Shown: in pieces, positions 21,033 to 30,300 of the stretch
How the letters are laid out: the number at the start of each line of letters is the position of its first letter
Position numbering within the stretch: the stretch's first letter is position 1
DNA from: a virus
Reading direction: 5' to 3' (one strand)
DNA length: 41,480 nt
IMG/VR virus record: IMGVR_UViG_3300025645_000022
Location: 1-41,480 of that record
Program-made: the position numbers and the translations under genes
Notes under the pieces: model-generated
What the model was told of the DNA's origin: nothing
Database searches by the model: none
What the model saw: only the letters and a program-made list of their open reading frames with translations

Positions 21033-21061
21033 ACAATACACCCAACATAAATATTGTGCAA
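21033..21061 (-). promoter_or_regulatory. Promoter P3 of the leftward island (TTGCAC-17-TATTGT)
   Basis: On the minus strand: -35 TTGCAC 21061-21056, 17-bp spacer starting AATATTTATGTTG, -10 TATTGT 21038-21033. The spacer start matches P1 (AATATTTATATTG) almost exactly. Confidence 0.65.
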
Positions 21062-21136
21062 GTTTTATTTTAACTATTATGTAAATCAGCAAAACGCTAC
21101 AATGACAAGAACAATTTATCAACAGGACAGTACCCA

Positions 21137-21580
21137 ATGAAACTATCAGACCTTTACGCTAAAACAGTTGTAGAAGATGCGCGCAAATTCGAAGTATTAC
21201 GCAGCGATGGCACGCCATCAGGAAACTTTATCACGCTTAAAGATGGCACTAGTAAAGATGTGGTATCAGCACAATTCAAGTATCAGCGTGTAGTTACCGC
21301 TATGCTTAAAAAGTTTGAAGAAAGCAACAAGGCTTTATATGACGAATGTGAAGCTGCTAAAAACTTTAGTGAGTACAACTACCTCTTAGACATTGAGATG
21401 CTGGCCATCAACAAGGCTTTAGCGTTCGACATTATAGAGGCGTGGGATTTTAAAGATAAGTTCACGCCAAAGAATGTTAGCGCATCATTGGAAGCGTTTT
21501 CAGCACCGGTATACTTTGCATTGGCTAACCAGGTTGTTAATGCATTAAAGGATCAATCAGCAGCACACGCAAAAAAGTAG
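21137..21580 (+). CDS. Tail assembly chaperone, short form
   Basis: 147 aa, start with AGGACAG upstream. Equivalent of lambda gpG by position (between tube and tape measure) and by its 3'-end frameshift site. Helical protein; the zero-frame product ends 'HAKK' directly at the slippery sequence. A fraction of ribosomes shifts -1 to make a 267-aa fusion with the downstream frame. The chaperone coats the tape measure during tail assembly and is not in the virion. A separate promoter is needed because the leftward island and its terminators lie upstream; a possible -10 TACAAT is at 21098. Confidence 0.85.
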   Translation: MKLSDLYAKTVVEDARKFEVLRSDGTPSGNFITLKDGTSKDVVSAQFKYQRVVTAMLKKFEESNKALYDECEAAKNFSEYNYLLDIEMLAINKALAFDIIEAWDFKDKFTPKNVSASLEAFSAPVYFALANQVVNALKDQSAAHAKK

Positions 21581-21658
21581 ACGCCCTGCTCGAGTATTGT
21601 CGGTGGGAGTTTGGTGAAAAACAAAAGCTGACAAAGTTTGATGCCATTTCAGCAGGGC
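21571..21658 (+). promoter_or_regulatory. Programmed -1 frameshift element
   Basis: Slippery heptamer A AAA AAG at 21571-21577, in the exact X XXY YYZ phase, with the zero-frame stop TAG immediately after (21578-21580). Five nt downstream of the heptamer GCCCTGCT (21583-21590) pairs perfectly with AGCAGGGC (21651-21658), an 8-bp stem closing a 60-nt loop that can act as the stimulatory structure. Confidence 0.9.
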
Positions 21659-21939
21659 ATAATGAAGCATTGGTAGCTATGGGTGTTATTGATGCGCCAG
21701 AACAAGCTGAGCGCGATGCACCGACGATGCATGATGATATGTGGCCGATATACTCACACTTTAAAAGATTGCGATTTGGGCGTGCTGTAGGCGATGACGC
21801 AATAACATTAATACCGCGACAGCCTTTGCAATACGCGGAGGTTGAAAGCTACACAAGGCTAGTCGATTGGCAGCCAACACAAATCGAGGTCGATATCATT
21901 ATGTCTATTGATGCAATATTTGAAATGAGAGAGGTTTAA
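21577..21939 (+). CDS. Tail assembly chaperone, frameshifted C-terminal extension (gpT-like)
   Basis: No ribosome site of its own at its natural beginning; reached by the -1 shift at 21571-21577. Adds 120 residues beginning 'VDALLEYCRWEFGEKQKLTKFDAIS', giving a 267-aa fusion. Continuous protein-like sequence starts precisely at the slip site, well before the first internal ATG, which is strong evidence for frameshifting. Ends one base before the tape measure start. In lambda the T part recruits the tail tube protein to the gpG-coated tape measure. Confidence 0.88.
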   Translation, partial: VDALLEYCRWEFGEKQKLTKFDAISAGHNEALVAMGVIDAPEQAERDAPTMHDDMWPIYSHFKRLRFGRAVGDDAITLIPRQPLQYAEVESYTRLVDWQPTQIEVDIIMSIDAIFEMREV

Positions 21940-24093
21940 ATGTCTGACACCGCTTCATTGATAGTCAGGGTTAGTGAAACTGGCTTAGCTAAAACATCAA
22001 AAGGTTTGAGTGGACTAACTAGCTCTGCTGTAAAGGCTACTGGTGCGATCACCGGATTGGCATCAGCAGGTGCCGCACTTAGCAAACTTGTAAGCGTAAC
22101 CCGCCAAACGGACATATTAAACGCAAGCCTATTGACCATGACTGGTAGTTCTGCAAATGCAGCGCTAGCATTCAGAGAGCTTGAAAAGTTTGCTAACAAT
22201 ACACCTTACGCGCTAGAGCAGTCTGTAACGGCTTTCACTAAGCTAGTATCGTTAGGCCTAAACCCGTCACAAAAAGCATTGATGGCTTACGGTAATACTG
22301 CGGCGGCAATGGGTAAAGATCTTAATCAGATGATTGAGGCTGTAGCTGATGCGACCACAGGAGAGTTTGAGCGACTTAAAGAGTTTGGTATCAAGGCTAG
22401 CCAGCAAGGCGATAAGGTATCGTTTACATTCCAAGGCGTAACTACAACAGTTAAAAAGAATGCCGCTGAAATTGAAGGATATTTGCAGGGCATTGGCGAA
22501 AATAACTTTGCTGGTGCGATGGAAAACAGAATGGCAACGCTTGACGGTGCTATATCTAACCTTGCTGATTCTTGGGATGGATTGTTTCGCGCTATATCTT
22601 CGCAAGGTGCTGGAGGGGTAATTGAGGACCAAGTAAGGAATGCAACTTCAGCACTAAATGAACTTAACATCGTTATATCATCAGGGCAAGGGCTTGGTTA
22701 TATAAATGCGTGGGGAGTTCAGTGGCATAGTACAACAGATGATATAAAAGTAGCCATTGATAGTGTTGATGCGTTTTTAAAAGAAAAACTTATTGATTGG
22801 GGACTTAGCGCTCAAGAATCTTCAACAATTATGTCAGATGCATTCTGGCAATTCCCTGCAAATATTAGAGCGGCAATACAGATATCTACAGTTGAAGTTG
22901 CAGGATTCTTTGACAAGGTAGCAATATGGGGTGAAAAGCTAAATGCTGACAACATATTTTTACCTGGTGATGAGTTTATTAAAAAGTATTCAGACCAATT
23001 TGCAGCCATTGATAAAACGGTTTTAGATACCAATACACTATTCTTAAACGAACGCGATAAGCGCATCAGCAAGGTTAAGTCTGAGCTTGAAGCTGCAGAC
23101 CAATTGCGCGTTGCATATGAGCGCCAACAATCTGGCGCAGGAGCAGATTTAAGCCAGTTTAGCATTGCACCAGACGCAGGTTCAAGCAATAAACCAAGCG
23201 AAGCAGAAACAAATAAACTCCAGAAACAAAAAGACGATGCAGCCGCATATCTTGAAACATTGCGACAAGCTAACTTAAGCGAACAGCAGTTAATTGAGAC
23301 TCAGCAAAGGGATAAAGCTCAAGTTTTAGCTGATTTCTATCTAGCCGGATTACTTAGCGAGCAAGAATATCAAGACGGCTTGACAGAAATTCAAACTAAC
23401 GCTGTGTTATCTAGAGCTGAAATTGCCAACAAGATACTAGATGATGAATCAAAAAAACAAGATGAAGCTAGAAAGGAATCAATAGCTACTGAGATAGCGG
23501 TTGCCAACGCTAAAGCAAAGGTTATCGATGATGGTATCGAAGGTCAACGCAATATGACAGCAGACTTAAAAAATACTCTTGGTGAGCAAAATGATTTGTA
23601 TAAAGCGTCTGCAATTGTCACGGCTACCATTAATACTTATCAAGCTGCAACAGGTGCATTTGCTGCGATGGCATCAATACCTATTATCGGGCCAGCATTG
23701 GGAGCTGTTGCAGCAGGATTAGCCATTACAACTGGGCTTGCAAACGTTGCGGCTATTAGTGGAGCTCGTGAGCAAGGTGGTTACATGACTGCGGGCGGCG
23801 CTTATCAAATGGCCGAGCGCGGCAAGGCTGAGGTAATTGTACCTGCTGGTAACTCAATGGCTAAAACAGCAGCTCAAATGAAGGATATAATGGGTCAAAG
23901 TGGTGGCGGTGGCGTAACGGGTGTTACAATCGTTAATAACACCACAGGGCGTGTAGATAACGCTACAACTGAAATGGATAATGAAGGTATGTTACACGTT
24001 ATTATTGATGAATACGTATCAGCAGCATTGTTGACGCAAGATTCATCAATAGCCAAGGCTCGCAAAGCCTCATCAAATCAACCAGGATTCTAA
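21940..24093 (+). CDS. Tape measure protein
   Basis: 717 aa, directly after the chaperone fusion. N-terminal tape-measure domain ('FRELEKFANNTPYALEQSVTAFTKLVSLGLNPSQKALMAYGNTAAAMGKDLNQMIEAVADATTGEFERLKEFGIKA'), long coiled-coil middle (about 380-560), hydrophobic stretch around 555-605 ('AFAAMASIPIIGPALGAVAAGLAITTGLANVAAIS'), then 'MAERGKAEVIVPAGN' near the end. It sets tail length; at about 0.15 nm per residue the tail would be roughly 105-110 nm (inference). Confidence 0.92.
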   Translation: MSDTASLIVRVSETGLAKTSKGLSGLTSSAVKATGAITGLASAGAALSKLVSVTRQTDILNASLLTMTGSSANAALAFRELEKFANNTPYALEQSVTAFTKLVSLGLNPSQKALMAYGNTAAAMGKDLNQMIEAVADATTGEFERLKEFGIKASQQGDKVSFTFQGVTTTVKKNAAEIEGYLQGIGENNFAGAMENRMATLDGAISNLADSWDGLFRAISSQGAGGVIEDQVRNATSALNELNIVISSGQGLGYINAWGVQWHSTTDDIKVAIDSVDAFLKEKLIDWGLSAQESSTIMSDAFWQFPANIRAAIQISTVEVAGFFDKVAIWGEKLNADNIFLPGDEFIKKYSDQFAAIDKTVLDTNTLFLNERDKRISKVKSELEAADQLRVAYERQQSGAGADLSQFSIAPDAGSSNKPSEAETNKLQKQKDDAAAYLETLRQANLSEQQLIETQQRDKAQVLADFYLAGLLSEQEYQDGLTEIQTNAVLSRAEIANKILDDESKKQDEARKESIATEIAVANAKAKVIDDGIEGQRNMTADLKNTLGEQNDLYKASAIVTATINTYQAATGAFAAMASIPIIGPALGAVAAGLAITTGLANVAAISGAREQGGYMTAGGAYQMAERGKAEVIVPAGNSMAKTAAQMKDIMGQSGGGGVTGVTIVNNTTGRVDNATTEMDNEGMLHVIIDEYVSAALLTQDSSIAKARKASSNQPGF

Positions 24094-24096
24094 ACT

Positions 24097-24600
24097 ATGT
24101 CAGATTTGGTTTTTCCTTCAACGCTGCGCCCGATCGTTAGTAAAGGCTACGGGCAGAAGCGAGGCGGTAACATTTGGAGCTCTCAGGTTCAGGGTGGCAG
24201 ATCCAGACAAGGTCGAGACACCTACTATGATGCCGTTCCGATTAACGTTGCGCTAGTCGCATCAAAACTTGGCCGCTTAGCGTTCTGGACGTTTTACCAT
24301 AAAATTAGCGGCGGTGCTGACTCGTTTATTATGAGCCATGACACTGGCGCAGGTATTGAGCCTCACAACGTTCAGATAGACAAAGGCTCGGTTAATGAGA
24401 CTACTCAAAACGGCGTTTACTGGAATATAACCTTTACCGCCGTAGCAGAGCGCACAAGCGTTCAAGATGATTCAGTATTTAACGACACAATACTGGAATT
24501 GTTTAGCTTGTATGGTGACGGCTTACCAGCGTTTATTGACTACTATACTTTGTATTGCACATCACCATTGTTCATCAATGATCTGCCGGAGCCAAGCTAA
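24097..24600 (+). CDS. Minor tail protein (distal tail / lambda gpM position)
   Basis: 167 aa. 'FPSTLRPIVSKGYGQKRGGNIWSSQVQGGRSRQGRDTYYDAVPINVALVASKLGRLAFWTFYHK' begins a compact beta protein in the place of lambda gpM, after the tape measure and before the gpL-like gene. Followed by TAATG overlap. Likely forms the first ring of the tail tip. Confidence 0.72.
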   Translation: MSDLVFPSTLRPIVSKGYGQKRGGNIWSSQVQGGRSRQGRDTYYDAVPINVALVASKLGRLAFWTFYHKISGGADSFIMSHDTGAGIEPHNVQIDKGSVNETTQNGVYWNITFTAVAERTSVQDDSVFNDTILELFSLYGDGLPAFIDYYTLYCTSPLFINDLPEPS

Positions 24601-25112
24601 TGACGTCTGCAACGGTTAAGGCTGCATACCGAGAAAAGCTTGCTTCAAATCCTGATGGAGAGATAGCGGTAGGAACGTGGGAAATCTATCACCCGTTAAT
24701 GAGTAAGCGCTACTATTTCGTAAGCGATCAAGTATCACTTACTGCATTGATTGAAACCGGTGCAGAGGTAACTTTTGAGCCTGCAAACATTAACACTAAA
24801 GGCGCAGCAAACAATGCTGACATGAATCAATCAGCATCTATGACAATTGCAGATCCATTTAATGAGCTGGATAATGAGCTTGATAGAATACCTCTTGATA
24901 ATGAGATATTACCACTACTTACATTCAGGACTTATTTACTTTCTGACTTATCGTATCCTGCGTGGGGTCCTGTTGAATATGAGGCTCAAGACATTAATCA
25001 GGGCAAGGGAAGTTTTACAGCAACAGTATCGGCACCACGAATAAATAACCGCGGCACAGGATTGATAGTAACTCCAACACTGTGCCCATTAATACGTGGC
25101 CTATTAATATGA
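24600..25112 (+). CDS. Tail tip protein, DUF1833 (lambda gpL-like)
   Basis: 170 aa. 'REKLASNPDGEIAVGTWEIYHPLMSKRYYFVSD', 'LIETGAEVTFEPANINTKGA' and 'INQGKGSFTATVSAPRINNRGTGLIVTPTLCPLIRGLLI' match DUF1833. Two Cys-poor beta halves, no metal ligands of the lambda gpL Fe-S type beyond a single C-terminal Cys. It sits between the gpM-like ring and the gpK-like peptidase, in the usual tail-tip order. Confidence 0.82.
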   Translation: MTSATVKAAYREKLASNPDGEIAVGTWEIYHPLMSKRYYFVSDQVSLTALIETGAEVTFEPANINTKGAANNADMNQSASMTIADPFNELDNELDRIPLDNEILPLLTFRTYLLSDLSYPAWGPVEYEAQDINQGKGSFTATVSAPRINNRGTGLIVTPTLCPLIRGLLI

Positions 25113-25477
25113 ATCCGCTTACTGAGTACACAGGCAAGGCGTATAACTTCCTTACATACAATTGCTGGGATCACGTTAAAGCTGTTCGCGCTAAAGTCGG
25201 AATGCCTACGCCACAATTTGATTGCACATCGCCGAGCTTTATTAATGATACATTTATCAATGCTCACGATAACAGTAAAGGGCTTAAGCAATCTGAAGCG
25301 CCTAGCGACTACTGCGCCGTGCTAATAGCATCAAAGCGTGGAAGACGTGTATTGTGGCATTCTGGCGTATATCTTGACGGCATTGTATCTCACTGTGATA
25401 GATTCTCGCGACAAGTACGCACAGACACGTTAAAATCAATAATAGAAAAGTCTGAGAGGGTAGAATTTTGGCAATAA
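25109..25477 (+). CDS. Tail-tip NlpC/P60-like peptidase (lambda gpK C-terminal type)
   Basis: 122 aa from ATG 25109 (ATGA overlap with the previous stop; GTG 25082 is an alternative). NlpC/P60 signature: 'YNCWDHVKAVRAKVG' with catalytic C19, and 'WHSGVYLDGIVSHCD' with H84 and a further H95. This would cleave peptidoglycan peptides during DNA entry. Lacks the JAB-type N-terminal domain of lambda gpK, so it is the peptidase domain alone. Confidence 0.8.
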   Translation: MNPLTEYTGKAYNFLTYNCWDHVKAVRAKVGMPTPQFDCTSPSFINDTFINAHDNSKGLKQSEAPSDYCAVLIASKRGRRVLWHSGVYLDGIVSHCDRFSRQVRTDTLKSIIEKSERVEFWQ

Positions 25478-28005
25478 TCAATCATTACACTCGCGCTGAA
25501 AATGGCGAGTTTAAGCATGTTGTAGTAAACAAATATTCTAGCCCTATGGAATTTGTTGTTAGCGAAGTTAGTGACGGTGTTCCATTTTGCTGTATGTTAA
25601 ATGGTATTGAGATAAGCAAAGATTTTGATGCTATGGCATGTGATGGTGAATTTACAATAATTGAATCACCTGGCGGGGCATTGCTTGATCCATTCTCATC
25701 ATTTAATGATCCACTTGGATTAAATCGCAAGATTAGAGATGCAATCCTGCCAACTATTGATGGTCCGGCAAATGCCCAAGCTGTAAGCGCTAACAACTCG
25801 CTAACCAATCGCACAAACAAGCCTAGACCATATGCTAGGGCATTTGATATTTGTGGCACAGTGCAAAGTATACCAAGCGACTTAATGCAGCCATACAGCA
25901 TCTATGATTCAAGTAATAAGCAGTTTGATTATGGCTATTACTATGTTGCTCGTGGTTTTATTGATACTCCAATAAGCGGAGTTCTTGACGGTGATACAAA
26001 CTTATCTACTGTTTCAGGTTCAAGCGCTAACTTCTATGCCCCATATACCAGCCCAAACAATGCATCACCTACAATTATTATTGGTGACCTAATTGATGAG
26101 CCATTATTTATTGGCATACGCTCGAATAGTATTGATGGCATAGAGCTAAAAGCTCCAAATGAATATGAGCTTAAGTTTATTGATGTTGTTGTTAACTGCC
26201 AACTGTCCGGTACTGTGGGAAGTTTAGTTGATGTAACTGGTGGATCTTCATTTGATGACCTATTCAACGTCGATCAATCAGTAACTTTAACAAACATAAA
26301 ATCAGGGACTGCCGTTCTTGATGGTACATATAATGTACTGGCAGTATCGAGTACATCTATAAGTCTTGATGTATCGGATAATTTAATTCAATGGAACAAG
26401 ATTTTAGCTGGTGATGCTGCTATGGACCCAAGCGGAGAGGCTAAAGTATCACCAACGAATATTAACGAGGCAGGATTTACAGATTGGGTGACGATTAGCA
26501 CTATCAAGCCTAAGCGGTTAGTAGCAAACGTTGTAGCTAGACAAGGAATGTATAAAAGCTCTGGAGGCGGAACAACAAACAGTAATTCAGCAACAGTTGA
26601 GCAGCAATGGCAGTTAATTGACGCAGATGGAAACCCATACGGGCCAATAAACTCAGTATCAAAAACTCTTTCCGATAAAACACGGGAAGAGGTAGGGATG
26701 AGCTTAATTGTATCAATGCCAATTCAGTCATCAGTTCGCACTAGACTTAGAAGATCAAGTAATCTTGATTTGGATTTTGAAGGGCAGGTTGTTGATGCAC
26801 TAACATACAATGATTTATTTGGTCAGATTGAGGATTTAACTCCACAATACGGCGACTTAACAACAGTCCATACAAAGCGCAAGGCCACAGCACAAGCCAC
26901 ATCAATTAAGGCTCCACAACTAAAAGTATTATCAACTGAAATGGTTTACAAGTATCTTGGCGCAGGGGTATTTGATACTGTTATGACTCCAAATACTCAA
27001 GCAGTACAAACCATTATTAGGTTAATGAGAGATCCACTTGTGGGTAATCTAGATATGAGCGCTTACAGCATGGATAGGCTGTTGGAAATTCAGGAGGATA
27101 TTGAGACTTACTTCGGCGATGCTAAAGCAGGCCAGTTTAGTTATACGTTTGACGACGCAAAAACTACCGCACAGGAAATATGCCAAACTATTGCAGGCGC
27201 TATATTCTGTACGGTTGACCGTGACAATGAAGGAGTCCGCTTATTCTTCGATAAACCTGCAACTGGTCCATCAATGGTGTTCACTCATCGCTCGAAGGTT
27301 GGTGCTGAAAAGTGGACTCGAACATTTGGAAGTGACGCAAAGGATTCAGTGGAGTTTAGTTATATTGATCCTGATACTAATATACGAGAAACAATTTACA
27401 TTCCTGAAGATGGCGGCATTAATCCAAATAAAATCGAATCAAAAGGTGTACGCAACTATAAGCAAGCTTACTGGTTGGCACATAGAGCTAGGCAGCGCGA
27501 TTTACTTAATCGTGTAGCTGTTGAGTTTACAGCGACTGAAGAAGGTATCTACGTCGTATCTGGAGAGGCGATAAGCGTCGTTAAAGGTTCGCGAATTGCA
27601 ACTTATGACGGATATATCGTAGCGCAAAACGGTTTAACGCTAACGCTATCTCAAGAAGTTGAATTTACCGCCGGTGATGATCATTACATTCAGCTTAAAA
27701 AGCGAAATGGAAAGGTTGAAGTCGTGCAGGTTATCGCTGGAATAAATGCAAGAACCGTTATGATGCTATCGACACCTGTTGAGGCGATTTATATCGGTAA
27801 TAGCGCGCTAAAAACAGAGTTTAGTTTCGGCAATGAGGCAAGACATTTGGCGCAAATGATAGTACCGAGTACAATAGATCCACAACAGGATAAAACGGTC
27901 AAGATTACCGGCCGCAATTATCATCCAGACGTATACTTGTTCGATGGTGCGGATACGACTTCAAGCGCGTTCAGTGATGGATTTAGTAATGGTTTTCAAA
28001 TTTAA
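25468..28005 (+). CDS. Central tail hub / host-contact protein (gpJ-like)
   Basis: 845 aa from TTG 25468, supported by GAGAGGG 8 nt upstream and a 10-nt overlap with the peptidase gene. Middle region contains beta-sandwich and hub-like parts; 'LIRLMRDPLVGNLDMSAYSMDRLLEIQEDIETYFGDAKAGQFSYTFDDAKTTAQEICQTIAGAIFCTVDRDNEGVRL' is typical of gpJ-type hubs. The end ('YLFDGADTTSSAFSDGFSNGFQI') is a short variable tail. It forms the trimeric tip that carries the tailspike and triggers ejection. Confidence 0.82.
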   Translation: MAIINHYTRAENGEFKHVVVNKYSSPMEFVVSEVSDGVPFCCMLNGIEISKDFDAMACDGEFTIIESPGGALLDPFSSFNDPLGLNRKIRDAILPTIDGPANAQAVSANNSLTNRTNKPRPYARAFDICGTVQSIPSDLMQPYSIYDSSNKQFDYGYYYVARGFIDTPISGVLDGDTNLSTVSGSSANFYAPYTSPNNASPTIIIGDLIDEPLFIGIRSNSIDGIELKAPNEYELKFIDVVVNCQLSGTVGSLVDVTGGSSFDDLFNVDQSVTLTNIKSGTAVLDGTYNVLAVSSTSISLDVSDNLIQWNKILAGDAAMDPSGEAKVSPTNINEAGFTDWVTISTIKPKRLVANVVARQGMYKSSGGGTTNSNSATVEQQWQLIDADGNPYGPINSVSKTLSDKTREEVGMSLIVSMPIQSSVRTRLRRSSNLDLDFEGQVVDALTYNDLFGQIEDLTPQYGDLTTVHTKRKATAQATSIKAPQLKVLSTEMVYKYLGAGVFDTVMTPNTQAVQTIIRLMRDPLVGNLDMSAYSMDRLLEIQEDIETYFGDAKAGQFSYTFDDAKTTAQEICQTIAGAIFCTVDRDNEGVRLFFDKPATGPSMVFTHRSKVGAEKWTRTFGSDAKDSVEFSYIDPDTNIRETIYIPEDGGINPNKIESKGVRNYKQAYWLAHRARQRDLLNRVAVEFTATEEGIYVVSGEAISVVKGSRIATYDGYIVAQNGLTLTLSQEVEFTAGDDHYIQLKKRNGKVEVVQVIAGINARTVMMLSTPVEAIYIGNSALKTEFSFGNEARHLAQMIVPSTIDPQQDKTVKITGRNYHPDVYLFDGADTTSSAFSDGFSNGFQI

Positions 28006-28020
28006 TTAAGAGGCTACAAC

Positions 28021-29901
28021 ATGTCAGAGTTATTGAGCGTTGCTGATTTAGAAGCGGCAAAGAAACAAGATACATTTCACAGCGAAGTCATAACTGGTAA
28101 AGCTGGCGGCGTTGCTGGTGGTGCTGATATTGACTTTTCAACAAACCAAGTAACAGGGCAGGTTCAGCTTACTCTCCCAAACCTATTAAATAGACTTGGA
28201 GTTGTTTATGCTGGGGATTTTTTAGATGGATTCACATTATACTACCCAAATCAAGCTGGTTATGACGGTGTCGATCTGTGGTCTTATAATGGAGTTATAC
28301 CTAGCAGCGGCCTTGTTGTTGATCCTGGCACACTTCCATCAACGCCTAACTGGAAAAAAATAACATTTGAAAGCGCATACAATGTTAACTGGCAGGGAGG
28401 GAACACAGTTGGTTATTCTCTAGATGATAATGAGGGGTTTAAACAAGCATTGCTTGCTGACTCAGGTATTATTGACGACGGCTTTCCAGATACCTTAGCT
28501 GACTCTCAGCGATTAGATGCTATGAAGATATTAGCCGGCAAATATGCGCATACACAGCCAGAGCGTAATGTAGGATTTACACATATAGCGTCAGCAATAA
28601 GCTATATATCAAGTGCAGTAGGTTCAGTAATAGCTTCCTTACAACAGAAGTTCGGCTGGGGAGCTATATCTGTATTTGACTTTATGACAGATGCCCAACG
28701 TGCTAGCGTTATGGCTGGAGACTTAATTGAAGATGTTACCGTTCCTATGCAGAAAGCTAGAGACTTCCTAGCTACTTCAGCACTTAAAAATAAACTAGAG
28801 TTTCCAGCAGGCGCTTATAAATATACAGTGTCGCCTAATTGGGCTATCCAAGATGCTGAGATTGTAGCGTTAGGCGATGTTGTGCTGCGCTGTACTGGCA
28901 CAGGTAACTGCGTAATTTTAGATGCAGGCTCCGGTGCTCAAGTTTGCTATAACGTTACAATGAGCGGATTCACCGTTGAAGGTGCTTCTACTACTATGAA
29001 TGGTGTATATATACGTTCAATACATCATTCAAATCTTAACTTTAGAGTGCTAACTTGCGGTGCAACTTATGTTGGAATACTAGTTGAATTTGCGGTGTTA
29101 ACAGTATTTGATAGACCTGCGGTAACTGGGAATATATTACCTAGATTTACAGGGACATTACCAGCTAAAGGCATGCGTTTAACTAGAAGAAACGCAAACG
29201 AACAAGTAAGCTATTGCACAATAATATGTCCTATTATGGAAGTCCTTCCAATAGGTCTTGAAACAGATTGGACACTAGGTAATTTAATATTGGGCGGCGC
29301 TCTTGAAGCCTGTTCTAATAGGGGTCTAAATACAACAACAAATTCACTTCGTGATGCCTACCATAAAATCGATTTCGAATCTAATACTACTGATATAGTT
29401 TGTTCAGGTAGACAAACAACTATAGTAGATTGCGACACTACACAAAGAGTTGTTATTGATGGATCATTTAATACTTTAAGAGGCGGAGCGCACGAAACTG
29501 TTGAGGTATCAGCAAGCGCTGGAAATGGTAATCATACTTTGGAATCATTTATTTATCGCAGAAACGATACAGGTTCTTTGATTGACAACGGTATAGCAAC
29601 TTGTATGAGAGATCTTATAAAAGTTGATTCTGGAGGATTAACATTCACTCGCCATAACTCGATACCAAGAAGACTTGCAATAACAGTGACGGCATCACCT
29701 TTTATATATAAAAATATCACAGGTAATGATATGACAATAGCCGTTTCATCAGGTACAGTTTCGCAAATTTTACTAAGGCGCGACAATATAGCCACTGCTA
29801 TTTTAGACGGTACAACGAACGGAAGTTATTTATTGTCACCAAAAGATCAAATTGAAATAACATATACTGTTGCACCTAATGTTGTTGCAGCTACAAGATA
29901 G
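28021..29901 (+). CDS. Tailspike with right-handed beta-helix
   Basis: 626 aa. Residues 1 to about 130 form a tail-docking part ('VADLEAAKKQDTFHSEVITGKAGG...DGVDLWSYNG'). From about 215 'GWGAISVFDFMTDAQRASVMAGDLIEDVTVPMQKARDFL...LEFPAGAYKYT' is the pectate-lyase-like entry strand. The following 300 residues ('VTMSGFTVEGASTTMNGVYIRSIHHSNLNFRVLTCGATYVGIL') show the Asn/Gly-rich coil repeats of a beta-helix. Likely binds and possibly cleaves surface polysaccharide. Base composition falls towards the 3' end, as in exchangeable receptor-binding domains. Confidence 0.85.
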   Translation: MSELLSVADLEAAKKQDTFHSEVITGKAGGVAGGADIDFSTNQVTGQVQLTLPNLLNRLGVVYAGDFLDGFTLYYPNQAGYDGVDLWSYNGVIPSSGLVVDPGTLPSTPNWKKITFESAYNVNWQGGNTVGYSLDDNEGFKQALLADSGIIDDGFPDTLADSQRLDAMKILAGKYAHTQPERNVGFTHIASAISYISSAVGSVIASLQQKFGWGAISVFDFMTDAQRASVMAGDLIEDVTVPMQKARDFLATSALKNKLEFPAGAYKYTVSPNWAIQDAEIVALGDVVLRCTGTGNCVILDAGSGAQVCYNVTMSGFTVEGASTTMNGVYIRSIHHSNLNFRVLTCGATYVGILVEFAVLTVFDRPAVTGNILPRFTGTLPAKGMRLTRRNANEQVSYCTIICPIMEVLPIGLETDWTLGNLILGGALEACSNRGLNTTTNSLRDAYHKIDFESNTTDIVCSGRQTTIVDCDTTQRVVIDGSFNTLRGGAHETVEVSASAGNGNHTLESFIYRRNDTGSLIDNGIATCMRDLIKVDSGGLTFTRHNSIPRRLAITVTASPFIYKNITGNDMTIAVSSGTVSQILLRRDNIATAILDGTTNGSYLLSPKDQIEITYTVAPNVVAATR

Positions 29902-29932
29902 CAAAGAAATAAATACTTAATGGAATTTAATC

Positions 29933-30298
29933 ATGAAATACGCACTAGGCAACAGAAGTAAATCAAACCTTATCGGTGTAAATGCTGATTTGGTTCGCGT
30001 GGTTAATCGAGCTATTGAGATAACAGAAGTTGATTTTACTGTTATCGAAGGGTTGCGCACAAAGGAAAGGCAGGCGCAATTATTCGCAACAGGTAAAACG
30101 CGCACAATGAATAGCAGGCACATTATCGGACAAGCCGTTGACGTTGTACCTTATCCAGTTGATTGGAATGATACAGCTAGATTCAGGCTGGTTGCCAAAG
30201 CAATGAAGCAAGCAGCAAAAGAACTTGATGTTAAATTAACTTGGGGTGGCGATTGGAAGTCATTTATTGATATGCCACACTATCAAATCGAGGTGTAA
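29933..30298 (+). CDS. Endolysin, M15-type L-alanyl-D-glutamate / D-Ala-D-Ala peptidase
   Basis: 121 aa. Zinc peptidase M15 motifs: 'SRHIIGQAVDVVPY' (H63, D70) and 'DMPHYQIEV' (H116), with 'EGLRTKERQAQLFATGKTRTMNSRH' before them, as in T5-like endolysins. It cuts the peptide part of peptidoglycan for lysis. No signal peptide, so it depends on the holin encoded next. Confidence 0.93.
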   Translation: MKYALGNRSKSNLIGVNADLVRVVNRAIEITEVDFTVIEGLRTKERQAQLFATGKTRTMNSRHIIGQAVDVVPYPVDWNDTARFRLVAKAMKQAAKELDVKLTWGGDWKSFIDMPHYQIEV

Positions 30299-30300
30299 TT

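Noticed and set aside
22267-22670. Overlapping minus-strand ORFs opposite the tape measure gene
   Set aside because: Two mutually overlapping antisense frames with no ribosome sites; shadows of the tape measure frame.
27101-27517. 138-aa plus-strand ORF inside the tail hub gene
   Set aside because: Different frame of a long, well-supported gene, no ribosome site and no protein-like pattern.
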